In this document: one piece after another, positions 11,272 through 24,455 of the stretch
Position numbering within the stretch: the stretch's first letter is position 1
Layout of the letters: each line of letters begins with the position of its first letter
Assembly (NCBI GenBank): GCA_037974665.1
Contig: CM075766.1
Location: 50,290,569 to 50,354,568, forward strand
DNA: 64,000 nt
Source of the DNA: Ehretia macrophylla
Taxonomy: Eukaryota; Streptophyta; Magnoliopsida; Boraginales; Ehretiaceae
Reading direction: 5' to 3'
Position numbers and translations under genes: made by a program
Notes under the pieces: generated by a model
Told to the model about the DNA's origin: nothing
Database searches by the model: none
What the model saw: the letters and a program-made list of their open reading frames with translations, nothing else

Positions 11272-11746
11272 ATGGAGATTTACAAACTTTCACTAGCCCT
11301 TCTTTGTCTACTAAGCGCAACCCTTATGTTCCCCTCTCATGCCCAGAATCTACCACAAGATTATGTCAATTCTCATAACTCAACTCGTTCTCAAGTAAAT
11401 GTTGCATATGTAACTTGGAATACAACCCTTGCAGCATATGTGCAAAACTATGCAAACAAAAGAATTGCTGATTGCAGTCTTGTGCACTCAGGAGGACCAT
11501 ACGGCGAGAACCTTGCCAAGGGCAGCGGTTCATTCACAGGCACGGCTGCAGTTAACTTATGGGTCGCTGAGAAGCCTTACTATGACTATTACTCTAATAC
11601 GTGCGTCGGAAAAGAATGCTTGCATTACAGGCAAGTAATGTGGCGTGCGTATGGGATGTGCGAGGGTTCAATGCCAGAATGTGTGGTGGTTTCTCATCTG
11701 CAATTATGATCCTCCAGGCAACTGGGAGGGTGAATATCCTTACTAG
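11272..11746 (+). pseudogene. PR-1 copy B1, broken
   Basis: Closely similar to the intact B2 gene at 31199 (MEIYKLSLALLCLLSATLMF signal peptide, [32 protein letters not shown]). Near 11645 the sequence lacks 8 bases that B2 has between TGGC and GTGCGTATG. The frame is lost after CLHYRQVMWR, so the C-terminal CAP segment and CAPE-like peptide are not made in frame; the DNA for them continues to a TAG at 11746. The hAT element abuts the ATG and the TATA box is 2.3 kb away, so normal expression is also unlikely. Confidence 0.88.
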
Positions 11747-12100
11747 AGGCTTCAAAAACTAGAAGTTTTGAGCTGTTTATAATCATAGCTCTGTGTCAAA
11801 TAAATAAACCAGTTATAATTACATGGAACTGGATTGAACTGCATTAAATCGAATAATAGCTTGATCTGTAATACTACTGTTTAAGGAATAATAATACATG
11901 TCAAGTCTTTTCCAAAAGCTGAGTTGATTATCTTCTTTGTGAATTTGTCAGTTCTGGCACGTCTCTGGAAATTAAGTTCTGCCAATAGTTGTATTGGACT
12001 TTTTTGCCTATATATATATCCCCTTAATTAGTATAGTGCTTCTACTTTCTTCGGTCTATACTCGCGTCGTCGACTACGCAATTTTAAGAACATTGACTCA
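11747..12100. other. 3' flank of PR-1 B1
   Basis: Non-coding. The first about 150 bases match the 3' flank of B2 (31682 onward, e.g. AACCAGTTATAATTACATGG), so the flank was duplicated with the gene. Nothing else is recognised. Confidence 0.6.
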
Positions 12101-12960
12101 AATTAATAATAATGAAAATAAATGAAAATTTGTGTATCAAATGTTTTATAGGAATATCAAATGTATATGGTAAAAATTTATGTATTAATTAAATATCAAA
12201 TGTATCGTGCATATGATAAAAGTTTATTAGATACAGAAGGGTGAAGGAGTAAGGTGTGACGTATAGGAATACTTATTAAAATTTGAGGTGGATGGTGGAG
12301 ATTATTATTTTAAGAAATTGGAGAGGATCAAAATAGTAGATGATATGTTATTTTCTAATTTTTTTATGATAGTAGAACAAAAGAGAACGCTATAAAAGAA
12401 AGAGAAGAAGACTGAGGAAAAGTTATTAGGAGAGAGAAATTATTAGAAAAAGTCAAGGTGGAATTTTATTCAATGGTCATGCCAACTAAATATTACAAGT
12501 CAAGGATGATAAATTGACGATGGAAAAAAAAGGGTTATACATCTAATATATCTCCTATAGATTCTATGATTCATAAGTTCTTAATTTACTTATCAACAAT
12601 ATCAATTTTTGTCAATTGTATATCACTACTGTTGCTCTCTTTATATGTTGATTCATTTAAAACTATTAGTGGTTTTCCTTATAATATGTAGATATTCTCT
12701 CTCTCTTTTATATGACTTGACGTGTAATTATCGCTTAGCTCAAAAAAGTAAAAAAATAACTCTAATTAGGAACACTATTCAATTTCATTGTTCCATGAAT
12801 ACATGCCCTTCTTAAGAATGTGCAAAAATCTTGCAAATAATTTTGCTACTAATATCATATAGGATTTTGAGTTTTTGACTGGAACAAATAATCTAGAATC
12901 AGGGCTGTTTCAAATTGACTAAATATGTGGCATTTTAATATGGTGCCTATCATATACTTG
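12100..12960. repeat. Segmental duplicate, copy 1 (carries the empty site)
   Basis: Aligns with 13500-13871 joined to about 25236-25665 (shared GTTTATTAGATACAGAAGGG-type runs, then TCTCCTATAGATT...TCAACAATAT). Copy 2 is split by the 11.4-kb TIR/Copia composite, while this copy reads straight through TACATCTAATATATCTCC. It therefore shows the pre-insertion state. Confidence 0.8.
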
Positions 12961-12971
12961 CATTTTCTAAG

Positions 12972-13155
12972 GTGTACTATAATTATAATACCAACACCTG
13001 TGCTGCAGGAAAGGTGTGTGGTCACTACACACAAGTAGTGTGGCGTAGCTCAGTAAGACTTTGGATGTGCTAGGGTTCAATGCAGCAATGGTGGATGGTT
13101 TATCACTTGCAACAATGATCCCCCAGGCAATTACGTAGGGCGACGTCCATATTAA
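12972..13155 (+). pseudogene. PR-1 A-type 3' fragment
   Basis: Only the last third of an A-type PR-1 gene: TACTATAATTATAATACCAA, the region encoding [11 protein letters not shown], and the end encoding GNYVGRRPY with TAA at 13155. It is nearest to the copy at 28679. There is a small frame change near 13061 (GTAAGACTTTGG where the intact gene has GTGAAGCTTGG), no start and no signal peptide. It is followed by the same 3' flank as the other A copies. Confidence 0.9.
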
Positions 13156-14298
13156 TTAAGGATGGTTTATTATATTAATTACCTTAAATAATCTCTTGAT
13201 GAGAGTCGCAAGAATAATGTAAAATGTTAAATATGGGGACGTATTATGATGCTATTTGCCCCATCTCATGTGAGATTATGTGTTCACGTACTCTTTGAGT
13301 AAGATGAACTAAGCATTTTCTACTTATTTAAGGAACTAATTAAGTGCCTCAAATGCATTAAGTTTGACATAGCAATCTTAATTCAGGCATTTTTTTCTCA
13401 AAAGGAAGCCTACAGTTTTAAGTCCAAGGGGAACTTAGTTTTATGTCCAATGGTCATTCTAGATTACAATTGAGTAGTGTTTTGTATCGATCACTCTTCA
13501 CCGTTCTTTTATATAGTGAGAATTCATGTATTTATTATATATCAAATGTCTCGTGTGTACGATAAAAATTTATTAGATAAAGAAGGGTAAAGGAGTAAGG
13601 GGTGATATATAACAATACTTATTAAAATTTGAGGTGGATAGTTGGGATTATTCTTTGAAGATATTGGAGAGGAACTGTTGTGTCCTAATTTTTTTTATGA
13701 TAGTCAAACAAAAGAGAACGCTATAAAAGAAAGAGAAGAAGACTGAGGAAAAGTTATTAGGAAAGAGAATTTACAAAAAGTCTAGGTGGAATTTTATTCA
13801 ATGGTCATGCCAACTAAATAGTACAAGTCAAGGATGATAAATTGATGATGAAAAAAAGGGTCATATCTAACCGAGTGAATAGCATTAGATCCCTCTATGG
13901 TCAACTATAAATGCACACGATTTCCTAGTGGTCTCAAAACTTCCCCTAGACCCCCCTGTGGTCCACCCGTTGGTACATATGACACCCCCTCCGTCAAATA
14001 TTCTGTCACTTTTAACGAAATATGTAATACATGTGCGTACATTGTGATTTGGATTAGTTTTTAACAATTTTAGAAATAAAATAAATATATTAATTGACCA
14101 AAATACCCTTTTCACAAAAAAAATGAAAAAACTGAAAAATTAAAACAGTACGACTTCCCCAACACAACCCACCCCCCACTCGACACACCCCCCACTCGAC
14201 ACACCTCCCTCACCCCGTCAACCCCCCCCCCCCCCCATCCCCATCCCCATCCCCATCCCCCACCCTCTATCCCGTAGGAAATTTATATATACACACAC

Positions 14299-15900
14299 TG
14301 TTGGTCCTAGATAACCTAAGAGGGGAGAGGGGAGAGGGGAGAGGGGAGGGGGGAGGGAAACACTTAGTGAACACATAAGTATATAACACTAGATAAGCAA
14401 TTAGAACTTCAAAAATAAATTCCAAATAGATAACTCAACAATTATCAAGCAATTAATATGAGCAATATCCACACGAAGGTAAATGACTTGAAAATAAAAA
14501 GAATAGAGTAAGAAAAATTAAACACGATGATTTTCAAGTGGTTCGCACTCCCGGAGGCCTAGTCCACCACCTAAGGTCTTCCCTTCCCTTAGGATTTAAC
14601 AACTCTTCACTAAGATGCTTCTTCAAATGTTAGTGAAGCAAAAACCAACAACAATTACTCTTGAGTCCACAAGAGTTACACAAGCTCCTTCAAGTGTAGG
14701 TGAAACTTAACCTACTATCCTCTCTTCATTTAAGTCCATAAAGGATTACAATACTTCTTCTCACAATGATTCTCTCAATCTATGTGAAAGAGTATACTAC
14801 AAAAATTGTGTGGTAAAATAAATGACAATTGCAACTCCTATTTGAGTTTGATATTATAATTAAAGAAAACTTTGAATGCTCAAAGATATGAAAATGATAG
14901 CTCAAGATTTCACAATGAAAATGATATGAAAATGATAGCTCAAGATTTCTCAATGAAAATGATATGAAAAGCTCTTTGAATTAGCTTAGAAATATGAAGA
15001 TTAAGGCTTGGAGAGGTGTTTGAGATGGTGAGAGAGTGTGGCTTAAAAAGAGGGAAAAGTTAGACACAAAATGGATATAATGCAAAAATCCTGGATTTTC
15101 TCGTTAAGTCATCCGGTCGTTGAGCCCTTCATCCAGTCAACCGGATGGGGCAGGTAACGCCCGGACCAGAGCTCTCTGTCGGGCATTGTTGCCTTCATTC
15201 GGTCGACTGGATGAAGCTATTACGCCCGGATGCTTAAAATGCTGAAAAGTGACATTTTTTAGCCCCTAAACAATTTGTTAAATAATAAAGCATTTGGACA
15301 CTTTTTAGGATACTTATAAAAAAGTCTTTCTAGCATTTTTAACATCTCAAAATATTTTCAAAAACTCTTTAAAAAGATATAGAACAATTTTTATACCACA
15401 AGAGTTTGAAAACCAAAAAGTCTTATTTTTCAAAAATAAGTTTGTAATGACATTTTGAAAATATATTTTCAAATGATATTTTTCAAATAAAAATTTTATG
15501 AAAAACATTTTGGAGAGATCATGAGCTATACAAGTCATAGTTAGGCAAACAACATTTTATTAGCCGATACCCCTTATGTCACCACGTCTCCTTCGTTGTA
15601 ACTCTCTTTTTATCGTCAAGTCTTCAACTTCATTTTTTCGGGTCTTCATAACTTGATTCCTCATGAGAGACTTCATTTGAATGAGACAAGATATAAGAAT
15701 ACCTTTTGAGCTTTGATACAATTTTTGAATTAGGTTTTGACTTTAATCCAATTGAATGACTTCATGTTGGAGTGGGCTTACTTGACAATTTTGTGTTGAT
15801 GGATTGAATAACTTACCCAATATTCAAATAAGAATTCTAAATCACAATCAAGATGTTTTGTTATTATCAAAATAAAGATTATAAGCTTTTCAGGCCAACA
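14299..15900 (-). repeat. 3' LTR of the Copia element
   Basis: 1602 bp, aligned to 22740-24455 over nearly its whole length. The left end contains a GGGGAGA-rich tandem tract (about 14322-14358) not seen in the other LTR. Confidence 0.9.
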
Positions 15901-16423
15901 ATCTCCCCATTTTTTATGATGGCAAAATATTGAAATTTAGAAGACATGAAATAGTAGACTATTGGAAAATCAAACTAGATTTGAGGTCTCCCCCTCAATT
16001 TGTGCATTTCTCATCATTTGCTTGCACATGAAAAGCAAGCTCCCCCTAAATAGGTGCATAGCATTATAAAGTAAAATAATGAAAGTATAGTCATTCAATC
16101 ATACACAAGAATTTTCATGCTAGATTTCTATATCTTTTTTTCCCCTATTTGACATCAACAAAATATAGATAATAGACCATAGAAGAGAAAATAGTCATAA
16201 GAGAATTTGTAATCAAAAGCAAGTTGACATATAAAAAATCCAAAATATCCAATCAAAGTTAGAAATAAGATGAAGAATGCAAAGGAGTACTTGAGGCAAA
16301 TAAAACTAGAAAGCTAAAAGGAATTGTTTGAAGAACAAATCTAAAGGCATCCACAAACTAAGAACCAAGATGATGATCATGTAATGCTTTCAACATCTAC
16401 TCCATACGTTCCAAACGAACATC

Positions 16424-17491
16424 TTATGCATTCAGGTGAGCAATGATTTCATCATGTGTGGAGGATTGAGAGGAAGATGATCCAGCTCTTCGAGAACTAC
16501 CAGCTCTACCTCGACCAGTGCCTTGTCCTTCTATTGGATCTCTGAAGGAATCGGAATCAATATCAAGAGATTCAAACACAATAGTATCACAGCTTGTATT
16601 CTCATGAGCATCAAGGACTTGGTTGTTATGAAGCTTCAACTTTTGTCAAAAGATGCTAGTATGATTTAGAAGATAAGATCTAGCACTTATAGATTCAAAC
16701 TCTTGATCTCGGGGAACATCCAAATAGTCAAGGAGATGTGTTAAGGGCACCCTATAAGCAAGTTGGTTCTCTGCTTGCTTGGTGTGGACAATGTGGTTGA
16801 TAATGATGTGTGGGAGATTGATTCTTTTTGCCTCATACATCAGATACATCAACAAAGCAGTGAATTTTGGAATGGAACCGTCCTTAACTTCCCTAGGAAT
16901 AAACACTTCATGAAGGATGTAGAATATAAGCTTCTTTTCAGGGGTGATTTCATTTTTCTTAGGATATTAAGTGCTAGACTCCCCTATTCCTTCCCAAAGG
17001 AATGCAATAACCCTACCCTCTAGATCATCATGAATGCCTTCAGGCATGCCCTTGTAAGAATACAGCTTAGTTCCTTGATTTGGAATTCCACAGGCTCTAG
17101 CAATATCACTAGCAGTAAGTTCTAACACCTTATCCTTAACTTGGCTTTGCAGTTTCATGGTCTTAAAATCTAAGTTAGCATAGTAGTAGAATTCTCTAAT
17201 CCATAAAGTACATCCTTTGTTCACAAACCTTAACATAGGAAGCCAACCTTGAGCATCTAGAAGTTTTAAAATTCTAGTTCCATTAAGCAAAGTAGGAGGA
17301 TCCAAAGTCTTAACCCATAGGATGTTTTGTTGTGGAAAGGCATCGAGACTGACAATGATTTTAGGAGCGGAGGATGAAGATTCTCCCGTCTTGCGCTTCT
17401 TAGAGTCAGCTCTTGGTGGTGTCATAGAGAAATTGAAGCCTTGTTGAAGAGAATTGCCTTTGAGGAGTTTTATCGAACACCTTGTAGGCAA
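16424..17491 (-). pseudogene. Extra 3' ORF of the Copia element (remnant)
   Basis: Lies between RNase H and the 3' LTR, on the same strand. Pieces contain SKKRKTGESSSSAPKIIVS, WIREFYYYANLDF, ACGIPNQGTKL and a serine-rich tail. The style resembles the 'putative plant transposon protein' domain found in many plant LTR elements, and the position is where Sireviruses carry their extra (env-like) ORF. No membrane segment is obvious, so I would not call it an envelope. It is broken. Confidence 0.6.
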
Positions 17492-17865
17492 TATTTTTGA
17501 AGTCCTTTTTGTGAAGGTTTTTGAAACTTTTAATGAAGATAAGATGAGGTTTTGATGTTATGGCAGTGTTGTGATGCTAGGTTTGAAGAAAAGTAGTGAA
17601 GATTTGGATGAAGAAATAGGTAGGATGGAGAGAAAAAAGAGTTGGGTTTGGAAAAGTTTTGAAAAAGTGGTGAAAAAATGAAGAAAACCCGTTTTTCAAA
17701 CAGCACGATCCGGTCGATAAGACCCTGATCCGGTCGACCGGATAAAGGCAGTAACGCCCGGCAGTGAAGCGCGATCCGATCGTTATATGTTTCATCCGAT
17801 CGACTTGATGAATGCAGTAACTCCCGGATCCCCTGTTTCTTGAAAAAATGCAATTTTTCAAAAAC

Positions 17866-20800
17866 TTAAGTGATCCAAAGCATTCCTAACTCTCTTATAA
17901 TGGCACAAAATTGATTCTCATGCAACAGTTTTATAAAAATGTCGGCCAATTGATGCAAAGAATCAACAAATTCAAGTTCAATATCACTTTTTTGCACATG
18001 ATCTCTTCGAAAATGACGAATTTCAATATGCTTAGTTGTAGAATGTTGAATTGGATTCTTTGATAGACTTATAGCACTTGTATTATCACATTTTATCAGC
18101 ACACGATCATATTCTAAACCAAAGTCAAGCAAAGTTTGTTTCATCCAAAGAATTTGTGCAACACAACTACCTATAACTACATACTCGGCTTCAGCCGTTG
18201 AAAGAGCTACACTATATTGTTTCTTGCTAGACCATGAAACTAAAGCATGTCCTAGAAATTGACAACTACTACTAGTGTTTTTTCTATCAATTTTACAACC
18301 CGCATAATCGACATCGGAATATCCCAAAAGTTCAAAAGATATGCCTTTAGGGTAAAGAAGTCATAAATTAATAGTACCTTTAAGGTATCTAATAATCTTT
18401 TTTACAATATTTAAGTGTGATTCCTTATGAGAAGATTAGAAACGAGCACATAAGCACACAGAAAACATAATTTCAGGTCTTGAGACAGTTAAATAAATAA
18501 GGCTTCCGATCATACCTCAATATTGTTTTTCATCAACCGATTTACCTTTTTCATCTTTGTCAAACTTGATTGACATTCCCATAGGAGTGCTCATTTCTTT
18601 TGCGGTTTCAAGCCCAAACTTCTTGATAAGTTCCTTAATGTACTTGGCTTGATTTATGAAGATCCCTTCCTTCGTTTGTTTGATTTGAAGTCCAAGGAAG
18701 AAATTTAATTCTCCTATCATGCTCATTTCAAATTCTTTATGTATACATTAAGAAAAATACTTGCAAAGGGATTCGTTAGTAGCACCAAAGATAATATCAT
18801 CAACATATATTTGAACAAGCAAGATATCTTTAGCTTTTATTTTTACAAATAATGTAGAGTCTAGTTTACCTCTAGAAAAGTTGTTATCAAGTAGATAATT
18901 ACTTAATCTATCATATCATGCCCTAGGTGCTTGTTTAAGTCCATAAAGAGCTTTTTGAAGTTTGAATACATGAGTTGATAAATTTGTATAAGCTTGGTGG
19001 TTGTTCAACATAAACTTCTTCTTAAAGATAACCATTTAAGAAAGCACTTTTGACATCCATTTGATAAAGTTTGAAGTTCATAAAACATGCAAATGCTAGC
19101 AACATTCGAATGGATTCAAGTCGAGCTATCGGTGTAAAGGTTTCTTCATAGTCTATTCCTTCTTCTTGATTATACCCTTGTACAACCAACCTTGCCTTAT
19201 TTCTAGTTACATTACCGGATTTATCTAGTTTGTTTCAGAAAACCCATTTTGTACCAATAATCGGGTAACTACTAGATCTTTCAACTAAGGTCCAAACTTG
19301 ATTTCTTTCGAATTGATTAAGCTCTTCTTGCATAGTAATAATCCAAACATCATCCAATAATGCTTCTTTTATATTCTTTGGTTCAATTTGGGATATAAAA
19401 GCAACATGTTCATAAAAAATATTTAGATTGGAACGAGTTCTTACACCTTGTGATGGATCTCCGAGAATTTAATCATTTGGATGATTTTTGACAAATTTTC
19501 AACATTTTGGAAGATCTTGATTTGTGATTTGATCATTTGATGTTGGTTGTTCTTCCTCAATTGGAGTAATAATTTGATTGCTTGTGGATGTATTACCTTC
19601 TTCATTTGTAAAAATAGGTTGACCCTGTTCTTCTACTTGTTGAATGCTTGCATCATCATCTTCATATTTTCTTGACATAAAGGAGTTAGTTTCATCAAAA
19701 TTAATATGCATAGATTCCTCAATTACCAAGGTTCTTTTATTGTAAACTCGATATGCCTTGCTTCTAGAAGAATAACCAATAAAAATACCTTCGTCGAATT
19801 TTGAATCAAACTTACCGAGATGATTTTTGTTATTTAAGATGAAGCATTTACATCCAAAAACTTTAAGATATGAAATATTTGGAGTACGTCCTTCCATAGA
19901 TCATATAGAGTTTTCTTGAGAGAAGGTCTAATTAAAACTCTATTTAAAACATAGCAAGCCGTATTGACAACTTCTCCCCAAAAGTATGTAGACAAATTAT
20001 TTTCTTTCAACATTGTTCTTGCCATTTCTTGTAGAGTTCGGTTTTTTCTTTCAACAACTCCATTTTGTTAAGGAGTTCTAGGAGCCGAAAAATTATGCTC
20101 AATGCCATTTTGTTCACATAATTCCACAAAAGATGCATTTATGAATTCCGTGCCTTTATCACTATGAATGCATAAAATGTAGTATCCTTTCTCATTTTGC
20201 ACTCTTTTACAGAATTTTGCAAACTCATTGAAAGCATCACTTTTGAGAGCTAGAAACATGACCCATGTGTATCTAGTATAATCATCAACAATAACAAAAA
20301 CATATCTAGATCCTCCTAGACTTATTACATCCATTGGTCCAAAAAGGTCCATATGAAGTTTTTGTAAAGCTTTTGGTGTGGTCACATGGCTAATGGTTTT
20401 GAAAGATGTTTTATGTTATTTTCCAAATTGACATGCATCACATAAATGATCTTTTTCAAACTTAGTCTTATGAAGGCCTCTTACAAGATTCTTTCGAGAG
20501 AGTTTACCAAGTAGATCCACGCTAATATGTCCTAATCTTCTATGTCATAACCAAGAACTTTCATTTGTTATGATTAAACAATCGATATTTTGGCATAATA
20601 TACTTTCAAAGTCAATGATATAGGCATTTTCATGTCTATTTGCAATAAACAACACATTTTTTATTTTGTCAAAAATGATACAACACGATGATTTAAATTC
20701 AACTAGATAATCATTATCACATTGTTGACTTATACTAAGCAAATTATGATGGAATCCTTTCACAAGTAGCACATCATGAATAGATATATTATTTTTATTT

Positions 20801-22692
20801 TCAATGCTACCTTTACCAATAATTTTACATTTCTCATTATTTCCAAAGCTCATAAAACCTTTGTAATTTTTTATAGACTCATAGAATAGAGATGGATCAC
20901 CGGTCATATGTCTTGAACATCCACTATCAATGACCCAATTTTCTTCATACTTCATCCTTAGGGTAACCTATATACAAAAACAAAATTTAGGACTCCAAGT
21001 TCTATTGGGTCCTATATTGTTAGTATTGACCTTTAACACATTTAATAATCCATTTTGGTTTAAGCCAAGAAGGAATTTTAGAGTCTCTACCTACCATATT
21101 TCGAAATTTACAATGTGATGTTATGTGACCTTGTTTTTCACAATAGGTGCATATTTTTTGAAATCTTTTTGATGTTGATGCTTCATTTGTAGAAGATGAT
21201 GCTTTTACAAAATAACTTTTTAGAGATTTTTGTTTTGAAGAAGGTTTATATCCTATTTCACTTTTATCAAAAGCCATTTTTTGTGAGCCAAGCATTTTAT
21301 CAAGATTTTTTTTTCCTTTTGTAAATCTTGCTAGGCTTCCATTTAATCATTAATTTTCTTTTTCAAGTTTTTCAATTTTTGTTTGAAGATTATTATTTTC
21401 GAAATGAATCTTAAGTGCTTTTTCATGAGCACAATTTTGATCTTTTTCAAGCAACTTATTTTCTTCTTTTAAGACATTATTTTCCTTTTGAAGTTCATGT
21501 ATCTTGATAATTACAATTTCAAAACTATCATGCATTTTACAAAATTCATTTTGTAATTATTCAAAAGAACATTCATTATCAATTAATGAGCTAGAAGAGT
21601 AATATTTGAAATTAAAAGAAGAACATACCTCATCATCCTCTTTTGTCATAAGACAAACGATGCTTGCCACTTCTTCATTTTCACTTTCTTTACTAGTTGA
21701 TGCATCACGTATGTTGCTTTCAAAGCTTTTCCTCCCTTCGTTTTGATTGGTTTTGGACAATTTACTTTTATGTGACCCGTCTTGTCACAATTGAAATATC
21801 TTCCTTCTTCTTTTGGTTTGTTTCTTCCTTTGTTCATAAACTTATTGTAAGGAGCTTTGCTTACCTTTTTGAATTTGAGAAATTTCTAAAAGTTCTTTGT
21901 AAGAAGAGCTATCTCATCATCATCTTCTTTGTTTTCTTCCTCTTCATCACTTGAGTAAGCCTTTGATGCAAGAAATTCAAGTGACTTCTTGTTTTTTTTT
22001 TTTTCTTCTTCTCGATCCTTATTCTTCAACTCATGGCTCATAAGAGATCCCATAAGTTCACTAAGAGTAAGAGTTTTGAGGTCTCTAGCTTCCTCAATAG
22101 CTGTTACTTTAGCTTTCCATGGCTCGGTTAAGTTTTGGAGAACTTTTCCTACCAATTCTTCGTTATAATACTCTTTTCCAAGAGATTTTAGAGCATTAAT
22201 AATATCGATAAATTTAGAAAATATTTGTTCAATATTTTCATCAAAAGACATTTTGAACATTTTATATTTATGAACAAGCATGTTTATTCTAGTTTCTTTA
22301 ACTTGGTTAGTTTTCTCATATGTGACTTCTAATTGATCCCAAATTTCTTTAGCACTTTTGCATCTGGAAATTTTGTTAAACTCATTTGAATCTAAAGCAA
22401 GATATAGCATGTTCATAGCTTTAAAGTTTCTTTCACACATTTTGAAATTATCATCATTATAGTCTTTTTCTAGTTTAGGGACAGTGATGCTTTGTTCTCC
22501 TTCCTTTTTAGTTAGAGTAGGATTAGTTGGTCCATTTTTTATCACATTCCAAACTCTTATGTCATTTGCTATAATATAGATTTTCATCCTAGTTTTCCAA
22601 AAAGAATAGTTTGTTCCATTAAACAATGGTGATCTAGAGGAAAATTGTCCTTCAACTATATTAGACATTGATGAGCTTGCCATAGGGATCAT
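17866..22692 (-). pseudogene. Copia gag-pol remnant
   Basis: Recognisable parts, in transcript order. Gag: MASSSMSNIVEGQFSSRSPL near 22690, UBN2-type SFWKTRMKIYI. CCHC knuckle: CDKTGHIKVNCPKP, about 21800. Aspartic protease: WVIDSGCSRHMTGD, about 20930. Integrase core: HMDLFGPMDVISLGGSRYVF, about 20350. Copia reverse transcriptase pieces: FFLGLQIKQTKEGIFINQAK, about 18700. RNase H: about 17870-18320. The frame is broken in several places, so this is a fossil coding region. Confidence 0.88.
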
Positions 22693-22739
22693 CTACTAGA
22701 TGTTAAGCTATATGTAGAGTATTAGCTCTTAATACCACT

Positions 22740-24455
22740 TGTTGGTCCTAGATAACCTAAGAGGGGGGGTGAATTAGGTTGTTAGGCAAGATTAAACAAT
22801 TTAAAAATTCTTGATAAGGAAATAATGTCTAGTGCAAGATGATAATACTCTAGAAGTTCTTGTAGGCAATTTATCAAACACTTAGTGAACACACAAGTAT
22901 ATAACACTTGATAAGCAATTAGAACTTCAAAAATAAATTCCAAATAGATAACTCAACAATTATCAAGCAATTAATATGAGCAATATCTACACGAAGGTAA
23001 ATGACTTGAAAATAAAAAGAACAGAGTAAGAGAAATCAACCACGATGATTTTCAAGTGGCTCGCACTCCCGGAGGCCTAGTCCCCCCCCTAAGGTCTTCC
23101 CTTCCTTTGGGATTTAACAACTCTTCACTAAGATGCTTCTTCAAATATTGGTGAAGCAAAAACCAACTACAATTACTCTTGAGTCCACAAGAGTTACACA
23201 AGATCCTTCAAGTGTAGGTGAAGCTTAACTTACTATCATCTCTTCATTTGAGTCCACAAAAGATTACAATACTTCTTCTCACAATGATTCTCTCAATCTA
23301 TGTGAAAGAGTATATCACAAAGATTGTGTGGTAAAATAAATGACAATTGCAACTCCTATTTGAGTTGATATTATAATTGAAGAAAATTTTGAATGCTCAA
23401 AGATATGAAAATGATAGTTCAATATTTCTCAATGAAAATGATATAAAAATGATAGCTCAAGATTTCTCAATGAAAATGATATGAAAAGCTCTTTAAATTA
23501 GCTTAGAAATATGAAGATTAAGGCTTGGAGAGGTGTTTGATATGGTGAGAGAGCATGGCTTAAAAAGAGGAAAAAGTTAAACACAAAACGGATATAATGC
23601 AAAAATCCTGAATTTTCCCGTTAAGCCATCCGGTAAACACAAAACGGATATAATGCAAAAATCCTGAATTTTCCCGTTAAGCCATCCGGTCGACCGGATA
23701 GGGCAGGTAACGCCCAGACCAGAGCTGTCTGGCGGGGGTTGTGGCCTTCATCCGGTTGACCGGATGAAGCTAGTAACGCTCGGATGCTTAAAATGCTGAA
23801 AAGTGACATTTTTGATCCCTAAAACAATTTGTTAAATAATAAAGCATTCGGGCACTTTTGAGGACACTTATAAAAAAGTCTTTCTAGCATTTTTAACATC
23901 TCAAAACATTTTCAAAAACTCTTTAAAAAGATATAGAACAATTTTTATACCACAAGAATTTGAAATCCAAAAAGCCTTGTTTTTCAAAAATTAGTTTGTA
24001 ATGATATTTTGAAAATATATTTTTCAAAGGATATTTTTCAAGTAAAAATTTTATGAAAATATTTTTGGAGAGATCATGAGCTACACAAGTCATACTTAGG
24101 TAAACAACATTTTATTAGCCGATACCCCTTATGTCGCCACGTCTCCTTCTTTGTAACTTCCTTTTTATCGTCGAGTCTTCAACTTCATTTCTTCAGGTCT
24201 TCATAACTTGATTCCTCATGAGAGACTTCATTTGAATGAGACAAGATATAAGAATATCTTTTGGGTTTTGATACAATTTCTGAATTGGGTTTTGACTTTA
24301 ATCCAATTGAATGGCTTCATGTTGGAAAGGGCTTGCTTGACAATTTTGTGTTGATGGATTAAATAACTTACCCAATATTCAAATAAGAATTCAAAATCAT
24401 AATTAAGATATTTTTTTATTATCAAAATAAAGATTATAAGTTTTTTAGGCCAACA
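22740..24455 (-). repeat. 5' LTR of the Copia element
   Basis: 1716 bp. Its transcript-sense end borders the primer binding site and gag. It contains CCGGTCGACCGGAT palindromes (about 23688 and 23755) shared with the other LTR, and a local direct duplication near 23580-23690. Confidence 0.9.

Larger units (their letters stand above)
14299..24455 (-). mobile_element. Ty1/copia LTR retrotransposon, Sirevirus-like, broken
   Basis: Full-length element on the minus strand with LTRs 22740-24455 (5') and 14299-15900 (3'), TG...CA ends (TGTTGGCC...GACCAACA), and a perfect 5-bp duplication CACAC (14294-14298, 24456-24460). The primer site, TGGTATTAAGAGC on the minus strand near 22730, resembles the initiator-Met tRNA type. 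The polypurine tract AAAAAATGGGGAGA abuts the 3' LTR. Part order is gag, zinc knuckle, protease, integrase, reverse transcriptase, RNase H, then an extra 3' ORF, which with RNase H features such as WSSKKQYSVALSTAEAEYV suggests the Sirevirus lineage. The coding region is broken, with on the order of ten interruptions. LTRs differ by roughly 5% by eye, so it is clearly older than the element at 396-5780, probably a few million years. It inserted into the TIR element at 13872-25227. Confidence 0.93.
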
